NCBI GenBank assembly: GCA_031255915.1
Contig: JAIRRP010000030.1
Coordinates: 1 to 5,950 of the forward strand
DNA length: 5,950 nucleotides
Direction: 5' to 3'
Source of the DNA: Puniceicoccales bacterium
GTDB lineage: Bacteria > Verrucomicrobiota > Verrucomicrobiia > Opitutales > JAIRLG01
Below, piece by piece: positions 1 through 4,770 of the stretch; position 1 is the first letter of the stretch, and each line of letters begins with the position of its first letter. Both the position numbers and the translations under genes were made by a program. The notes under the pieces are model-generated. The model was given only the letters and a program-made list of their open reading frames with translations. It ran no database searches and was not told the DNA's origin.

Positions 1-414
1 GGTCATCCGCTTAAAGTCATGGCAACAGAAGGCACAGAACCGGATTGCAAGCGGGCACTGGAATGGGTCGCATCCCTGGATGCCACTTATGTTCTCGTTG
101 ACAAAGCCTATGATTCCGACGATATCATCCCCAAGCTCGGAAAAATCATAAAACACCTACAACCTCCAAAAAAACCAGTGAAATTCTATAACCTCCGAGG
201 AAACCAGTGGAATTCCATGACCTCCAAAGCCGGCAAACCGAATCCTCCCGAGATCACACCCAAAATCAATCCACAAACTACAGGACAATTCCAACAAACT
301 CCAATCAAAGAAGGTCTTGCCATTAAGCCAGCTTACCGATCCGCTCGACACAGCACCTACTATAGTATCTATCATCGCACCAACCCATTTCATCCTAAAT
401 CTTATCGCTCTTGA
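1..414 (+). pseudogene. IS5/IS4-superfamily DDE transposase, decayed 3' remnant
   Basis: The frame is open from base 1, so the gene starts before the window. The first ~50 codons read as the second half of a DDE transposase of the IS5-like (DDE_Tnp_1 / Transposase_11) type. There is a G-H-P-L-K-V-M-A-T-E-G-T start, a D-C-x-R-A-L helix, then VLVDKAYDSDDII, whose first Asp (bases 100-102) fits the second catalytic Asp of the family. PPKK near base 165 resembles the family's PP(K/R)NRK segment, but no clear catalytic Glu region follows. The C-terminal helix appears only in pieces: LAIKPAYR in this frame (bases ~316-345) and LDTAP...IIAPTHFILNLIAL in the +1 frame (bases ~343-410). This indicates frameshifts and loss of function. 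The left end and both terminal inverted repeats were not identified. The family assignment is fairly sure; the exact IS group is unknown. Confidence 0.72.
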
Positions 415-440
415 CTTGACAAAAGGTAAGCACCTCTTTG

Positions 441-459
441 GTTCCGCACCTTGCGGGAC
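441..459 (+). promoter_or_regulatory. Hairpin in the leader just upstream of rpmH
   Basis: GTTCCGC (441-447) pairs with GCGGGAC (453-459) over 7 bp, with one G-U pair, around a 5-base loop. It ends 7 bases before the rpmH ATG. No T-run follows, so it is not a standard terminator. No Shine-Dalgarno sequence lies between the stem and the start codon. It could be a translational control element of rpmH or an end of the neighbouring decayed IS. Overlapping TTGACT (411-416) and TTGACA (416-421) boxes lie just upstream and resemble -35 elements, but no good -10 was found at the right distance. Confidence 0.4.
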
Positions 460-466
460 TAAAGAT

Positions 467-616
467 ATGAAGCCTACCTATCATCCTTCGAAGATCAAGC
501 GCGCCAGAAAATTTGGGTTCCGCGCTCGCATAGCAACCGCTGGTGGCCGTAAGGTCTTGGCCAATAGACGTCGTAAAGGTCGCAAAGTTCTCGCAACCCC
601 CACACGAATCAAATAG
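467..616 (+). CDS. rpmH: 50S ribosomal protein L34 (bL34)
   Basis: This 49-residue, highly basic protein is a small component of the large ribosomal subunit. Diagnostic segments are MKPTYHPSKIKRARKFGFRA at residues 1-20 (family form MKRTYxPSxxKRxRxxGFRA), then TAGGRKVLANRRRKGRK around residues 24-41. Length is normal for the family (44-50), with a short C-terminal extension ending in TRIK. The frame stays open 50 codons upstream, but conservation begins exactly at the ATG at 467, which is the chosen start. The upstream part belongs to the IS remnant. No clear Shine-Dalgarno is visible; a 7-bp hairpin sits just before the start. rnpA begins 14 bases after the stop, the classic bacterial rpmH-rnpA order, and the two are probably co-transcribed. 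Confidence 0.96.
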   Translation: MKPTYHPSKIKRARKFGFRARIATAGGRKVLANRRRKGRKVLATPTRIK

Positions 617-630
617 CGATTCTTTAAAAT

Positions 631-1020
631 GTGTTCCACACATTGACATTCCGCCAGAGCCAGCGCATTCACCTCGCTGCGGATTTTGCCTCTCTTAAAG
701 TAACGCAGGTTCGTTGGGATGGGCATTATTTTTTTGCCAAATATGGCCTTTTACCACGTAATGGCAATAGGTATCGAGGTCCTCGCGTCGCCTTTATCGT
801 AAGTAAAAGAATAGGCCCATCGTGTTTTCGCCATAAGATCAAACGCCTTGCCCGTGAAATGTTTCGCCTACATCAACATGAATTACCCAATGGGATCGAC
901 CTGCTATGGGTCGCCCGTCGAGGTATTTCCAACCAATGGGAAGCACTTCATCGGGAATTCCGATTCATGATTCTAAAATTACAACAATACTCGGAGACCA
1001 ATCGCCAAAGTAAAGAGTAG
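631..1020 (+). CDS. rnpA: Ribonuclease P protein component
   Basis: This 129-residue basic protein is the protein subunit of RNase P, which removes the 5' leader of pre-tRNAs together with the catalytic RNA. The fold's landmarks are in order: RQSQRI and xDFASL at the N-terminus (residues 8-22), the central strand PRVAFIVSKRIGPSCFRHKI (residues 51-70), then KRLAREMFR (71-79). The last two form the RNR signature, whose usual R-N-x-x-K-R reads R-H-K-I-K-R here. LLWVARRGI (91-99) is the following conserved strand. Length is typical. The start is GTG at 631. An overlapping ATG at 629 runs into a stop after five codons, and a TTG at 643 is an alternative start closer to the conserved region. No Shine-Dalgarno is visible for either. 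It follows rpmH by 14 bases. yidD and yidC, which commonly follow rnpA, are absent. Confidence 0.93.
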   Translation: MFHTLTFRQSQRIHLAADFASLKVTQVRWDGHYFFAKYGLLPRNGNRYRGPRVAFIVSKRIGPSCFRHKIKRLAREMFRLHQHELPNGIDLLWVARRGISNQWEALHREFRFMILKLQQYSETNRQSKE

Positions 1021-1280
1021 CGATTAATTCATATACTTCTAGAAGGCACGTTCTCGCAAAGAACAGCCGACTCAGTGTAAAAGAAGGAGAAAACGATGCA
1101 TTGTTTCCTCTTGAAGACGGATTCCAAAAGGCATCAGGAAGACTGAGAAGGTATCGTCAAAATCAAGCAGTGAAAAGAGAGATGGAACGGATGTGAAATG
1201 CAGAAACAAGTCTCCTATGTGTCCTTTTTTTCCATTCCTTCTTTTTCTCCCTTTATCAATCTTTTATTTGACAACACCCT
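1021..1280. other. Intergenic stretch after rnpA with no convincing gene
   Basis: It contains a 10-bp perfect palindrome CTTCTAGAAG (1035-1044) and a small hairpin GTTCT-cgcaa-AGAAC (1050-1064) with no T-tract. A strong AAGGAG (1084-1089) stands 6 bases before an ATG that opens only 16 codons (1096-1146). A different frame is open from before 1023 to a TGA at 1180-1182 and encodes a charged peptide, but lacks an ATG or GTG at a useful place. A 28-codon ORF (1198-1284) covers a pyrimidine-rich tract (1225-1268) and looks accidental. No rho-independent terminator for rnpA or for the opposing gene was recognised. It could be remains of a lost gene, a leader, or plain spacer. Confidence 0.5.
1096..1146 (+). 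CDS. Possible 16-codon ORF with strong ribosome binding site
   Basis: The ATG at 1096 is preceded by AAGGAG at 1084-1089 with a 6-base spacer, a near-ideal Shine-Dalgarno arrangement and the best in this window. The product would be MHCFLLKTDSKRHQED. I recognise no family, and there is no signal peptide or membrane segment. It lies 75 bases after rnpA on the same strand. It could be a leader peptide, the surviving start of a decayed gene, or chance. The purine-rich context (AAGAAGGAGAAAACG) can give such a motif accidentally. Confidence 0.2.
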   Translation: MHCFLLKTDSKRHQED

Positions 1281-1571
1281 CTAGTCAGAACGGCTGAAAA
1301 CGTCTTTCAATATCTGAGGAAGTTCCTGCACCTTCAAAGTCCTCACTTCGCGTTGCCGCAACGAGGTTTTTGGTGCGATGAGAAGCTCGGGACTTTCGGA
1401 TTGTTTTAGTTGACGTAATGTCGTCACCTTCCCACTCCCCAATGATCCTTTTGCCACCGACCAGCGCGTGGTCAAAGATGAATGACCTGCCGCCGGTAAA
1501 ATAGGAGAAAATGCTTCTACTCTCGCATTACCTGCCAACGAAATCGAATTGTCTTCCATCCCTACCATCAT
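1281..1571 (-). CDS. Hypothetical 96-residue protein next to a type III chaperone gene; candidate substrate
   Basis: I do not recognise a family. The predicted product is 96 residues, rich in Ser, Thr, Leu, Arg and Lys, with no transmembrane segment or signal peptide. The N-terminal part (residues ~5-40: MEDNSISLAGNARVEAFSP onward) is rich in Ser, Asn and small residues and looks flexible. The C-terminal third (residues ~70-93, LRQREVRTLK then VQELPQILKDVF) could form amphipathic helices. The start is ATG at 1571; other in-frame ATGs are at 1568 and 1559, and none has a well-placed Shine-Dalgarno. It begins 14 bases after the stop of the chaperone gene on the same strand, so co-transcription is likely. 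Because class I type III chaperones are often encoded beside their substrate, it may be a small secreted protein, but that is inference. Spurious coding is possible. Confidence 0.5.
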   Translation of the reverse strand: MMVGMEDNSISLAGNARVEAFSPILPAAGHSSLTTRWSVAKGSLGSGKVTTLRQLKQSESPELLIAPKTSLRQREVRTLKVQELPQILKDVFSRSD

Positions 1572-1585
1572 TATTTATCAACATA

Positions 1586-2050
1586 CTAAACATGCTCGCG
1601 ATCATAACGCGCTGCTTCTTTTGTTTCCTCTAAAATATCACTTAATTTCTGAATCCATCGCTCTGCTGTCTCCACAAACGAAGCGAGGTCTTCTTCAAAG
1701 TTTTCCGGCTGCCGAAATGGGATGTCGAAGGAATGGAGTAAAACCAATGTCTGTGTCTGTCCGTCGAGAGCTAATGTGGCTCCCTGCGTCTCTTGCCAAA
1801 AAAAATTCGCTTGGAGCAATAATTCATACACATTTTCCTTATTATTAAATGGAACCATACCTAAATAAGCATAAATGATGAACTGCGAACGCTCTTCATC
1901 TAATTCCATATTCAAAATCACCTTATCATCGAATAAGAGGATGCAGTGGTCTTTTTCATCTAAAAATAAACTATCCAAGCAAAGAGAATGCTTTAGCCGA
2001 GCCAGCAATTCATTAACTTCTGTCCTTACATTCACCTTCTTCTTCAGCAC
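1586..2050 (-). CDS. CesT/Tir-type type III secretion system chaperone
   Basis: This small (154-residue), acidic, cytosolic protein has the pattern of the CesT family, whose members dimerise, bind the N-terminal region of type III effectors or translocators and keep them ready for secretion. Visible landmarks are an N-terminal helix with NELLARLKHSLCLDSLFLDE (residues 13-32), strand CILLFDDKVILNMELDEE (36-53), FIIYAYLGMVP (57-67), then the typical LLLQANFFWQETQGATLALD (77-96). The C-terminal helix is FEEDLASFVETAERWIQKL (118-136). Length is normal for the family (130-160). The start is uncertain: GTG at 2050 gives the listed product, GTG at 2035 is five codons shorter, and neither has a clear Shine-Dalgarno. 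A 96-codon gene of unknown function follows by 14 bases. No secretion apparatus genes are in the window. The gene diverges from the RRM gene across about 184 bases. Confidence 0.82.
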   Translation of the reverse strand: MLKKKVNVRTEVNELLARLKHSLCLDSLFLDEKDHCILLFDDKVILNMELDEERSQFIIYAYLGMVPFNNKENVYELLLQANFFWQETQGATLALDGQTQTLVLLHSFDIPFRQPENFEEDLASFVETAERWIQKLSDILEETKEAARYDREHV

Positions 2051-2173
2051 CTCATAAAATAATGAGATAATTCTATTAAACGAAGCTTTAAAGAGCTTGC
2101 AATTCCATCTTTATCATTTCGTTATAAAAGTGAGGTGTATGTTTCTACGTTCGCCATCGAGAAGTGTCCCCAT

Positions 2174-2209
2174 TCGCCAAGGTCCCTCATCGATTTTTTA
2201 ATTTGGCGA
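2174..2209. repeat. Inverted repeat upstream of the RRM gene
   Basis: TCGCCAA (2174-2180) and TTGGCGA (2203-2209) are perfect 7-base inverted arms around a 22-base spacer. A further copy of TTCGCCA occurs at 2150-2156, repeating 2173-2179. The element lies in the divergent region between the chaperone gene and the RRM gene. It could be an operator for a dimeric regulator, or a hairpin in the RRM mRNA leader if transcription starts upstream. The right arm also contains TTGGCG, a possible weak -35 box. Confidence 0.35.
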
Positions 2210-2215
2210 GAAAAA

Positions 2216-2230
2216 GTATAACAATTATAC
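2216..2230. promoter_or_regulatory. AT-rich palindrome directly before the RRM start codon
   Basis: GTATAA-caa-TTATAC is a perfect 6-bp inverted repeat with a 3-base centre, ending 4 bases before the ATG at 2235. It occupies the position of a Shine-Dalgarno sequence, and none is present. TATAAC (2217-2222) could act as a -10 box, which would leave a very short leader. Alternatively the palindrome could be an operator or an mRNA hairpin controlling translation. The function is not established from sequence. Confidence 0.3.
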
Positions 2231-2234
2231 CATT

Positions 2235-2657
2235 ATGGACATATATGTAGGGAATCTCTCTTACGACACCACGGAAGCATCACTCCGGGAAGCGTTTGAG
2301 GCACATGGGGCCGTTACGACAGCCCGCATCGTTACGGACAAAATTTCTGGTCGCTCCCGAGGTTTTGGCTTCGTGGAAATGGCTGATGCTCAAGAAGGTG
2401 CACGTGCCATCGAGGCCACTAACGGCTCTGAACTAGATGGAATGGTCTTGACCGTCAATGAAGCTCGCCCACGTGAAGAACGCCCCGCCCGCGACTTTCG
2501 TCACAGTAGCGGGGGTTTTGAAAGACATGGCAGCGGCGGTGGTCCTCGGCACTCCGGTGGGTTCAGTGGCGGTAACAGCGGTCACAGGCGTACCGGTGGC
2601 GGTGGTTTTGGCCGTCGTCCAGGAGGATTTAACTCCCGAGGTCGCGGTGGCTTCTAA
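2235..2657 (+). CDS. RRM-domain RNA-binding protein with glycine/arginine-rich tail
   Basis: This 140-residue protein has one RNA recognition motif (residues ~2-78) followed by a low-complexity tail (79-140). Both RRM signatures are intact: RNP2 as IYVGNL (3-8) and RNP1 as RGFGFVEM (42-49), with the aromatic residues that stack on RNA bases. SLREAFEAHGAVTTARIVTD (16-35) is the usual helix 1/strand 2 segment. The tail is rich in Gly, Arg, His and Ser, with GGF and RGRGGF repeats ending at the C-terminus, as in bacterial and cyanobacterial Rbp-type glycine-rich proteins that bind single-stranded RNA and are often cold- or stress-induced. Start is ATG at 2235: RNP2 begins two codons later, so no other start fits. 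No Shine-Dalgarno is present, and an AT-rich palindrome lies just upstream. It is a single-gene unit closed by a hairpin terminator 30 bases downstream. Confidence 0.94.
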   Translation: MDIYVGNLSYDTTEASLREAFEAHGAVTTARIVTDKISGRSRGFGFVEMADAQEGARAIEATNGSELDGMVLTVNEARPREERPARDFRHSSGGFERHGSGGGPRHSGGFSGGNSGHRRTGGGGFGRRPGGFNSRGRGGF

Positions 2658-2687
2658 TTCGCAGCCGCAAATACCGAAAATTTGTAA

Positions 2688-2718
2688 AATAGGAGTCCCA
2701 TGAGGCTCCTATTATTTT
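2688..2718 (+). terminator. Rho-independent-type terminator after the RRM gene
   Basis: AATAGGAG (2688-2695) pairs perfectly over 8 bp with CTCCTATT (2706-2713) around a 10-base loop, and ATTTT (2714-2718) follows. The stem is only moderately GC-rich and the T-run is short, so efficiency may be modest. It starts 30 bases after the stop codon of the RRM gene, the expected place. Four A residues lead into the left arm, so it could also work weakly on the other strand. Confidence 0.7.
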
Positions 2719-2818
2719 GGATACTTTAGAGGGATGAATTCACATCACACCTCATCTTTTAAGGTAGAACAAAGATTGACAGCCGATTACGGAAGTCCTC
2801 ATTTCTCCGGAAGAAATC

Positions 2819-3481
2819 ATGTCTAATCTATCTTTTTTCACGAAGGACTTTATTGAATTAATATGCACGATAAATCCATTAGCCATCGTCATACTCTATC
2901 TCAGTATGACACCTGATACCAAAGAACAAATCCGCCTACACATGGCTCGTAAAGCGTGCTGGATAGCGGGAGGCATGCTTTGTTTTTTTTCACTCACGGG
3001 AGAATGGTTTTTCCAAGCCCTTCATATCGGTTCCTATACCTTTCGCATTGCAGGAGGCATTATTATTTTTTTTGTGGGCCTCAAAATGCTCCACAACCCA
3101 GATTCTGGTGAAGAAGATGGAGATGAGGCAGCATCATCTGGATTGTACGACATCTCTATCATACCTTTAGCCATTCCAATGATAGCTCATCCCACGGCGG
3201 TTACGATGCTCATCCAACGACATGCTGCTCATTATGGGTTGCTGCGCCACTTCATCAGCACACTAGCCGTTTTAACCGCTACTTTCACAATATACCTGCT
3301 ACTCCTCTTGGCATGCAAAGGAGTCCGTTGGCTAAATCCTATTGTCTTAAAACTCAGCTACCGACTTTCTGGCCTCTTTCTCATAGCCATGGCCATACAG
3401 TTCTTCATGGTGGGTATGAAAGAATCAGGCCTACTCCATTCTGCTTTAAAAGATCATATTTCTCTGCCATCGAGCGAATAG
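2819..3481 (+). CDS. MarC-family (UPF0056) integral membrane protein
   Basis: The product is a 220-residue, very hydrophobic inner-membrane protein. About six membrane segments are visible, at residues ~9-29, 46-64, 74-92, 113-132, 142-166 and 183-201, as in MarC proteins (200-220 residues). Family landmarks are INPLAIVILYLSMTP (18-32), RIAGGIIIFFVGLKML (76-91) and IIPLAIPMIAHPTAVTMLI (114-132; usual form PLAIPxxAGPGAIT, so Gly-Pro-Gly is His-Pro-Thr here). An acidic cytosolic or periplasmic loop rich in Glu/Asp (97-104) sits before segment 4. The family's function is not established; the old link to multiple antibiotic resistance was not upheld. Start is ATG at 2819 with a weak GGAAG at 2810-2814. 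TTGACA at 2776-2781 could be a -35 box, but the -10 is poor. It is convergent with dxr, with 26 bases between the stops and no obvious terminator there. Confidence 0.88.
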   Translation: MSNLSFFTKDFIELICTINPLAIVILYLSMTPDTKEQIRLHMARKACWIAGGMLCFFSLTGEWFFQALHIGSYTFRIAGGIIIFFVGLKMLHNPDSGEEDGDEAASSGLYDISIIPLAIPMIAHPTAVTMLIQRHAAHYGLLRHFISTLAVLTATFTIYLLLLLACKGVRWLNPIVLKLSYRLSGLFLIAMAIQFFMVGMKESGLLHSALKDHISLPSSE

Positions 3482-3507
3482 AAGGGATGGCCGTCATTTT
3501 TCGGGTA

Positions 3508-4674
3508 TCACCGGAGCAATAGAGTAATTTCCCTACCGGCTCGTTCTCTGGCAAGGCGATCCGTTTCCAATGCGTATTCCAGCGAACTTGTGTCCATGGG
3601 GAGCATCGCATCCATCGTCTTCTCAATCACAACTGGGATATTAAAAAAATTCAATTGGGAGGATAAAAATGCCTCCACAGCCACTTCATTACTTGCGTTA
3701 AATACAACAGGGCCAGCATTTCCCCGACTCAATGACTCTCTCGCAAGACGCAGACACGGAAATTTCACTTCATCTGGAACCTCAAAATTCATCTGTATCG
3801 CCTCGCGAAAAGACAAAGTCTTGAGGGAAGAAGGTATACGCTCCGGATAAAAGAGACAATAATGGATAGGGAAACGCATGGAAGGGGTAGATAGCTGAGC
3901 TATGATCGACCCATCCACCCATTCGACCATAGAATGTACGTACGATTGAGGATGTATCACCACACCTATTTGCTCCGGCTGAAGATGGAATAAATACTTC
4001 GCCTCGATGAGTTCCAATCCCTTATTGGCCAAGGTTGCTGAGTCGATGGAAATCTTCGGTCCCATATTCCATATAGGGTGCTTCAATGCCTGTTTGGGTG
4101 TAACCGATGCCATGGCCTCTCGCGAATAACGGAGAAAGGGGCCTCCGGAAGCCGTTAACCAAACCTGTCGCAATGAGGAAGGATTCACCGATAAACGCGC
4201 GCCGAAGCATTGAAAGATGGCATTATGTTCACTATCCAATGGTAGTATCACGCCACCGTACTTCTGGGCCTCCGCCATAACCCATTCACCAGCTACGACG
4301 AGTATTTCCTTACTCGCCAGAGCAATGATCTTACCCTTTCGTATAGCTCTCCATGTGGCCGCCAAAGCGGCTATTCCAGAAGTGGCTACCACAACCATAT
4401 CGCAGTCAACCGCTTCTACTAAATCTTCCAATGCTCGTTCTTCACTGAAAATTTGGCACGAAGAGGGAAATAAAGCCGACTCTTCCGCTGAAACATGTCG
4501 AGAAATGGCGACAAAAGGAACATTGTGCTCTCTTGCCAAAACGGCCAATGCCATCACCTGTCGCTGTCCTGCAATCCCGACTAATTTTAAATCTTTTGGA
4601 TATTCTCGAACCTCGTTTATTACCTGTTGCCCAATGGAACCAGTCGCGCCTAATAGGAGTATTTGTCGCATCAC
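3508..4674 (-). CDS. dxr: 1-deoxy-D-xylulose 5-phosphate reductoisomerase
   Basis: DXR (IspC) converts 1-deoxy-D-xylulose 5-phosphate to 2-C-methyl-D-erythritol 4-phosphate with NADPH and a divalent metal, the first committed step of the MEP isoprenoid pathway, in the cytosol. The 388-residue product is full length (E. coli about 398). Motifs in order: NADPH-binding GATGSIG (9-15), ALASKE (118-123), metal-binding PLDSEHN (Asp147, Glu149), LTASGGPF (173-180, Ser176), KHPIWNMGPKISIDSAT (198-214, His199) and NKGLELIEA (217-225, Asn217, Lys218, Glu221). VVIHPQSYVHSMVEWVDGS (238-256) and FNASNEVAVEAFL (325-337) follow. All catalytic residues known from E. coli are present. Alternative starts are GTG at 4674 (listed) and ATG at 4671, differing by one codon; neither has a good Shine-Dalgarno, and ATG is more likely. 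It diverges from tig over about 96 bases and converges on marC. Confidence 0.97.
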   Translation of the reverse strand: MMRQILLLGATGSIGQQVINEVREYPKDLKLVGIAGQRQVMALAVLAREHNVPFVAISRHVSAEESALFPSSCQIFSEERALEDLVEAVDCDMVVVATSGIAALAATWRAIRKGKIIALASKEILVVAGEWVMAEAQKYGGVILPLDSEHNAIFQCFGARLSVNPSSLRQVWLTASGGPFLRYSREAMASVTPKQALKHPIWNMGPKISIDSATLANKGLELIEAKYLFHLQPEQIGVVIHPQSYVHSMVEWVDGSIIAQLSTPSMRFPIHYCLFYPERIPSSLKTLSFREAIQMNFEVPDEVKFPCLRLARESLSRGNAGPVVFNASNEVAVEAFLSSQLNFFNIPVVIEKTMDAMLPMDTSSLEYALETDRLARERAGREITLLLR

Positions 4675-4700
4675 TGCATGAATTAACGGAATGAAGAAAG

Positions 4701-4750
4701 AGTCAATGTACGGTTTAAAGATTGACGTAAATAGATGGCTTTGCTACACC
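4701..4750. promoter_or_regulatory. Candidate divergent promoter region for dxr and tig
   Basis: GTCAAT (4702-4707) and ATTGAC (4721-4726) form an inverted repeat with a 13-base centre. Each arm contains a near-consensus -35 box pointing outward: TTGACT on the - strand toward dxr (4706-4701) and TTGACG on the + strand toward tig (4722-4727). The best + strand -10 at 17-base spacing is TACACC (4745-4750), which is weak. On the - strand, TTAATT (4686-4681) is at only 14 bases. The symmetry could be coincidental or a regulator site. If the + strand assignment is right, transcription would start near 4757, downstream of the ATG at 4735, which supports the GTG start of tig. Confidence 0.35.
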
Positions 4751-4761
4751 TTGTATATTTT

Positions 4762-4765
4762 AGGA
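4762..4765 (+). promoter_or_regulatory. Shine-Dalgarno sequence deciding the tig start
   Basis: AGGA lies 5 bases before the GTG at 4771, within TAGGAATAACGTG. No comparable site precedes the in-frame ATG at 4735. The position matches where trigger factor homology begins. Confidence 0.7.
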
Positions 4766-4770
4766 ATAAC

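Noticed and set aside
157..726. Antisense ORFs of 78, 84 and 81 codons opposite the IS remnant and rpmH
   Set aside because: They lie opposite rpmH, rnpA or transposase-derived sequence, have no family resemblance and follow from the base pattern of the real genes.
1198..1284. 28-codon hydrophobic ORF as a small membrane protein
   Set aside because: It is made by the pyrimidine-rich tract (Phe, Ser, Pro codons), lacks a clear ribosome binding site and overlaps the end of the opposing gene.
1422..1451. GSLGSGKVT in the 96-residue protein as a P-loop (Walker A)
   Set aside because: The motif lacks the Ser/Thr after Lys in the required position and the protein is too short for a nucleotide-binding fold, with no Walker B.
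1549..2057. Plus-strand ORFs of 99 and 60 codons opposite the chaperone gene
   Set aside because: They are shadows of the CesT-like gene; their translations show no family pattern.
2516..2650. GGT/GGC-rich stretch as a DNA tandem repeat or CRISPR-like array
   Set aside because: The repetition is irregular and is explained by Gly/Arg codons of the RRM protein tail; no direct repeats with regular spacers occur.
2458..2703. 81-codon ORF rich in Val, Ala and Gly overlapping the RRM gene
   Set aside because: It is an alternate-frame reading of the Gly/Arg-rich tail codons, whose repetitive composition keeps other frames open.
4022..4681. Long open frames opposite or within dxr (62 and 154 codons)
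   Set aside because: dxr is unambiguous over this stretch with all catalytic motifs; the other frames are shadows.
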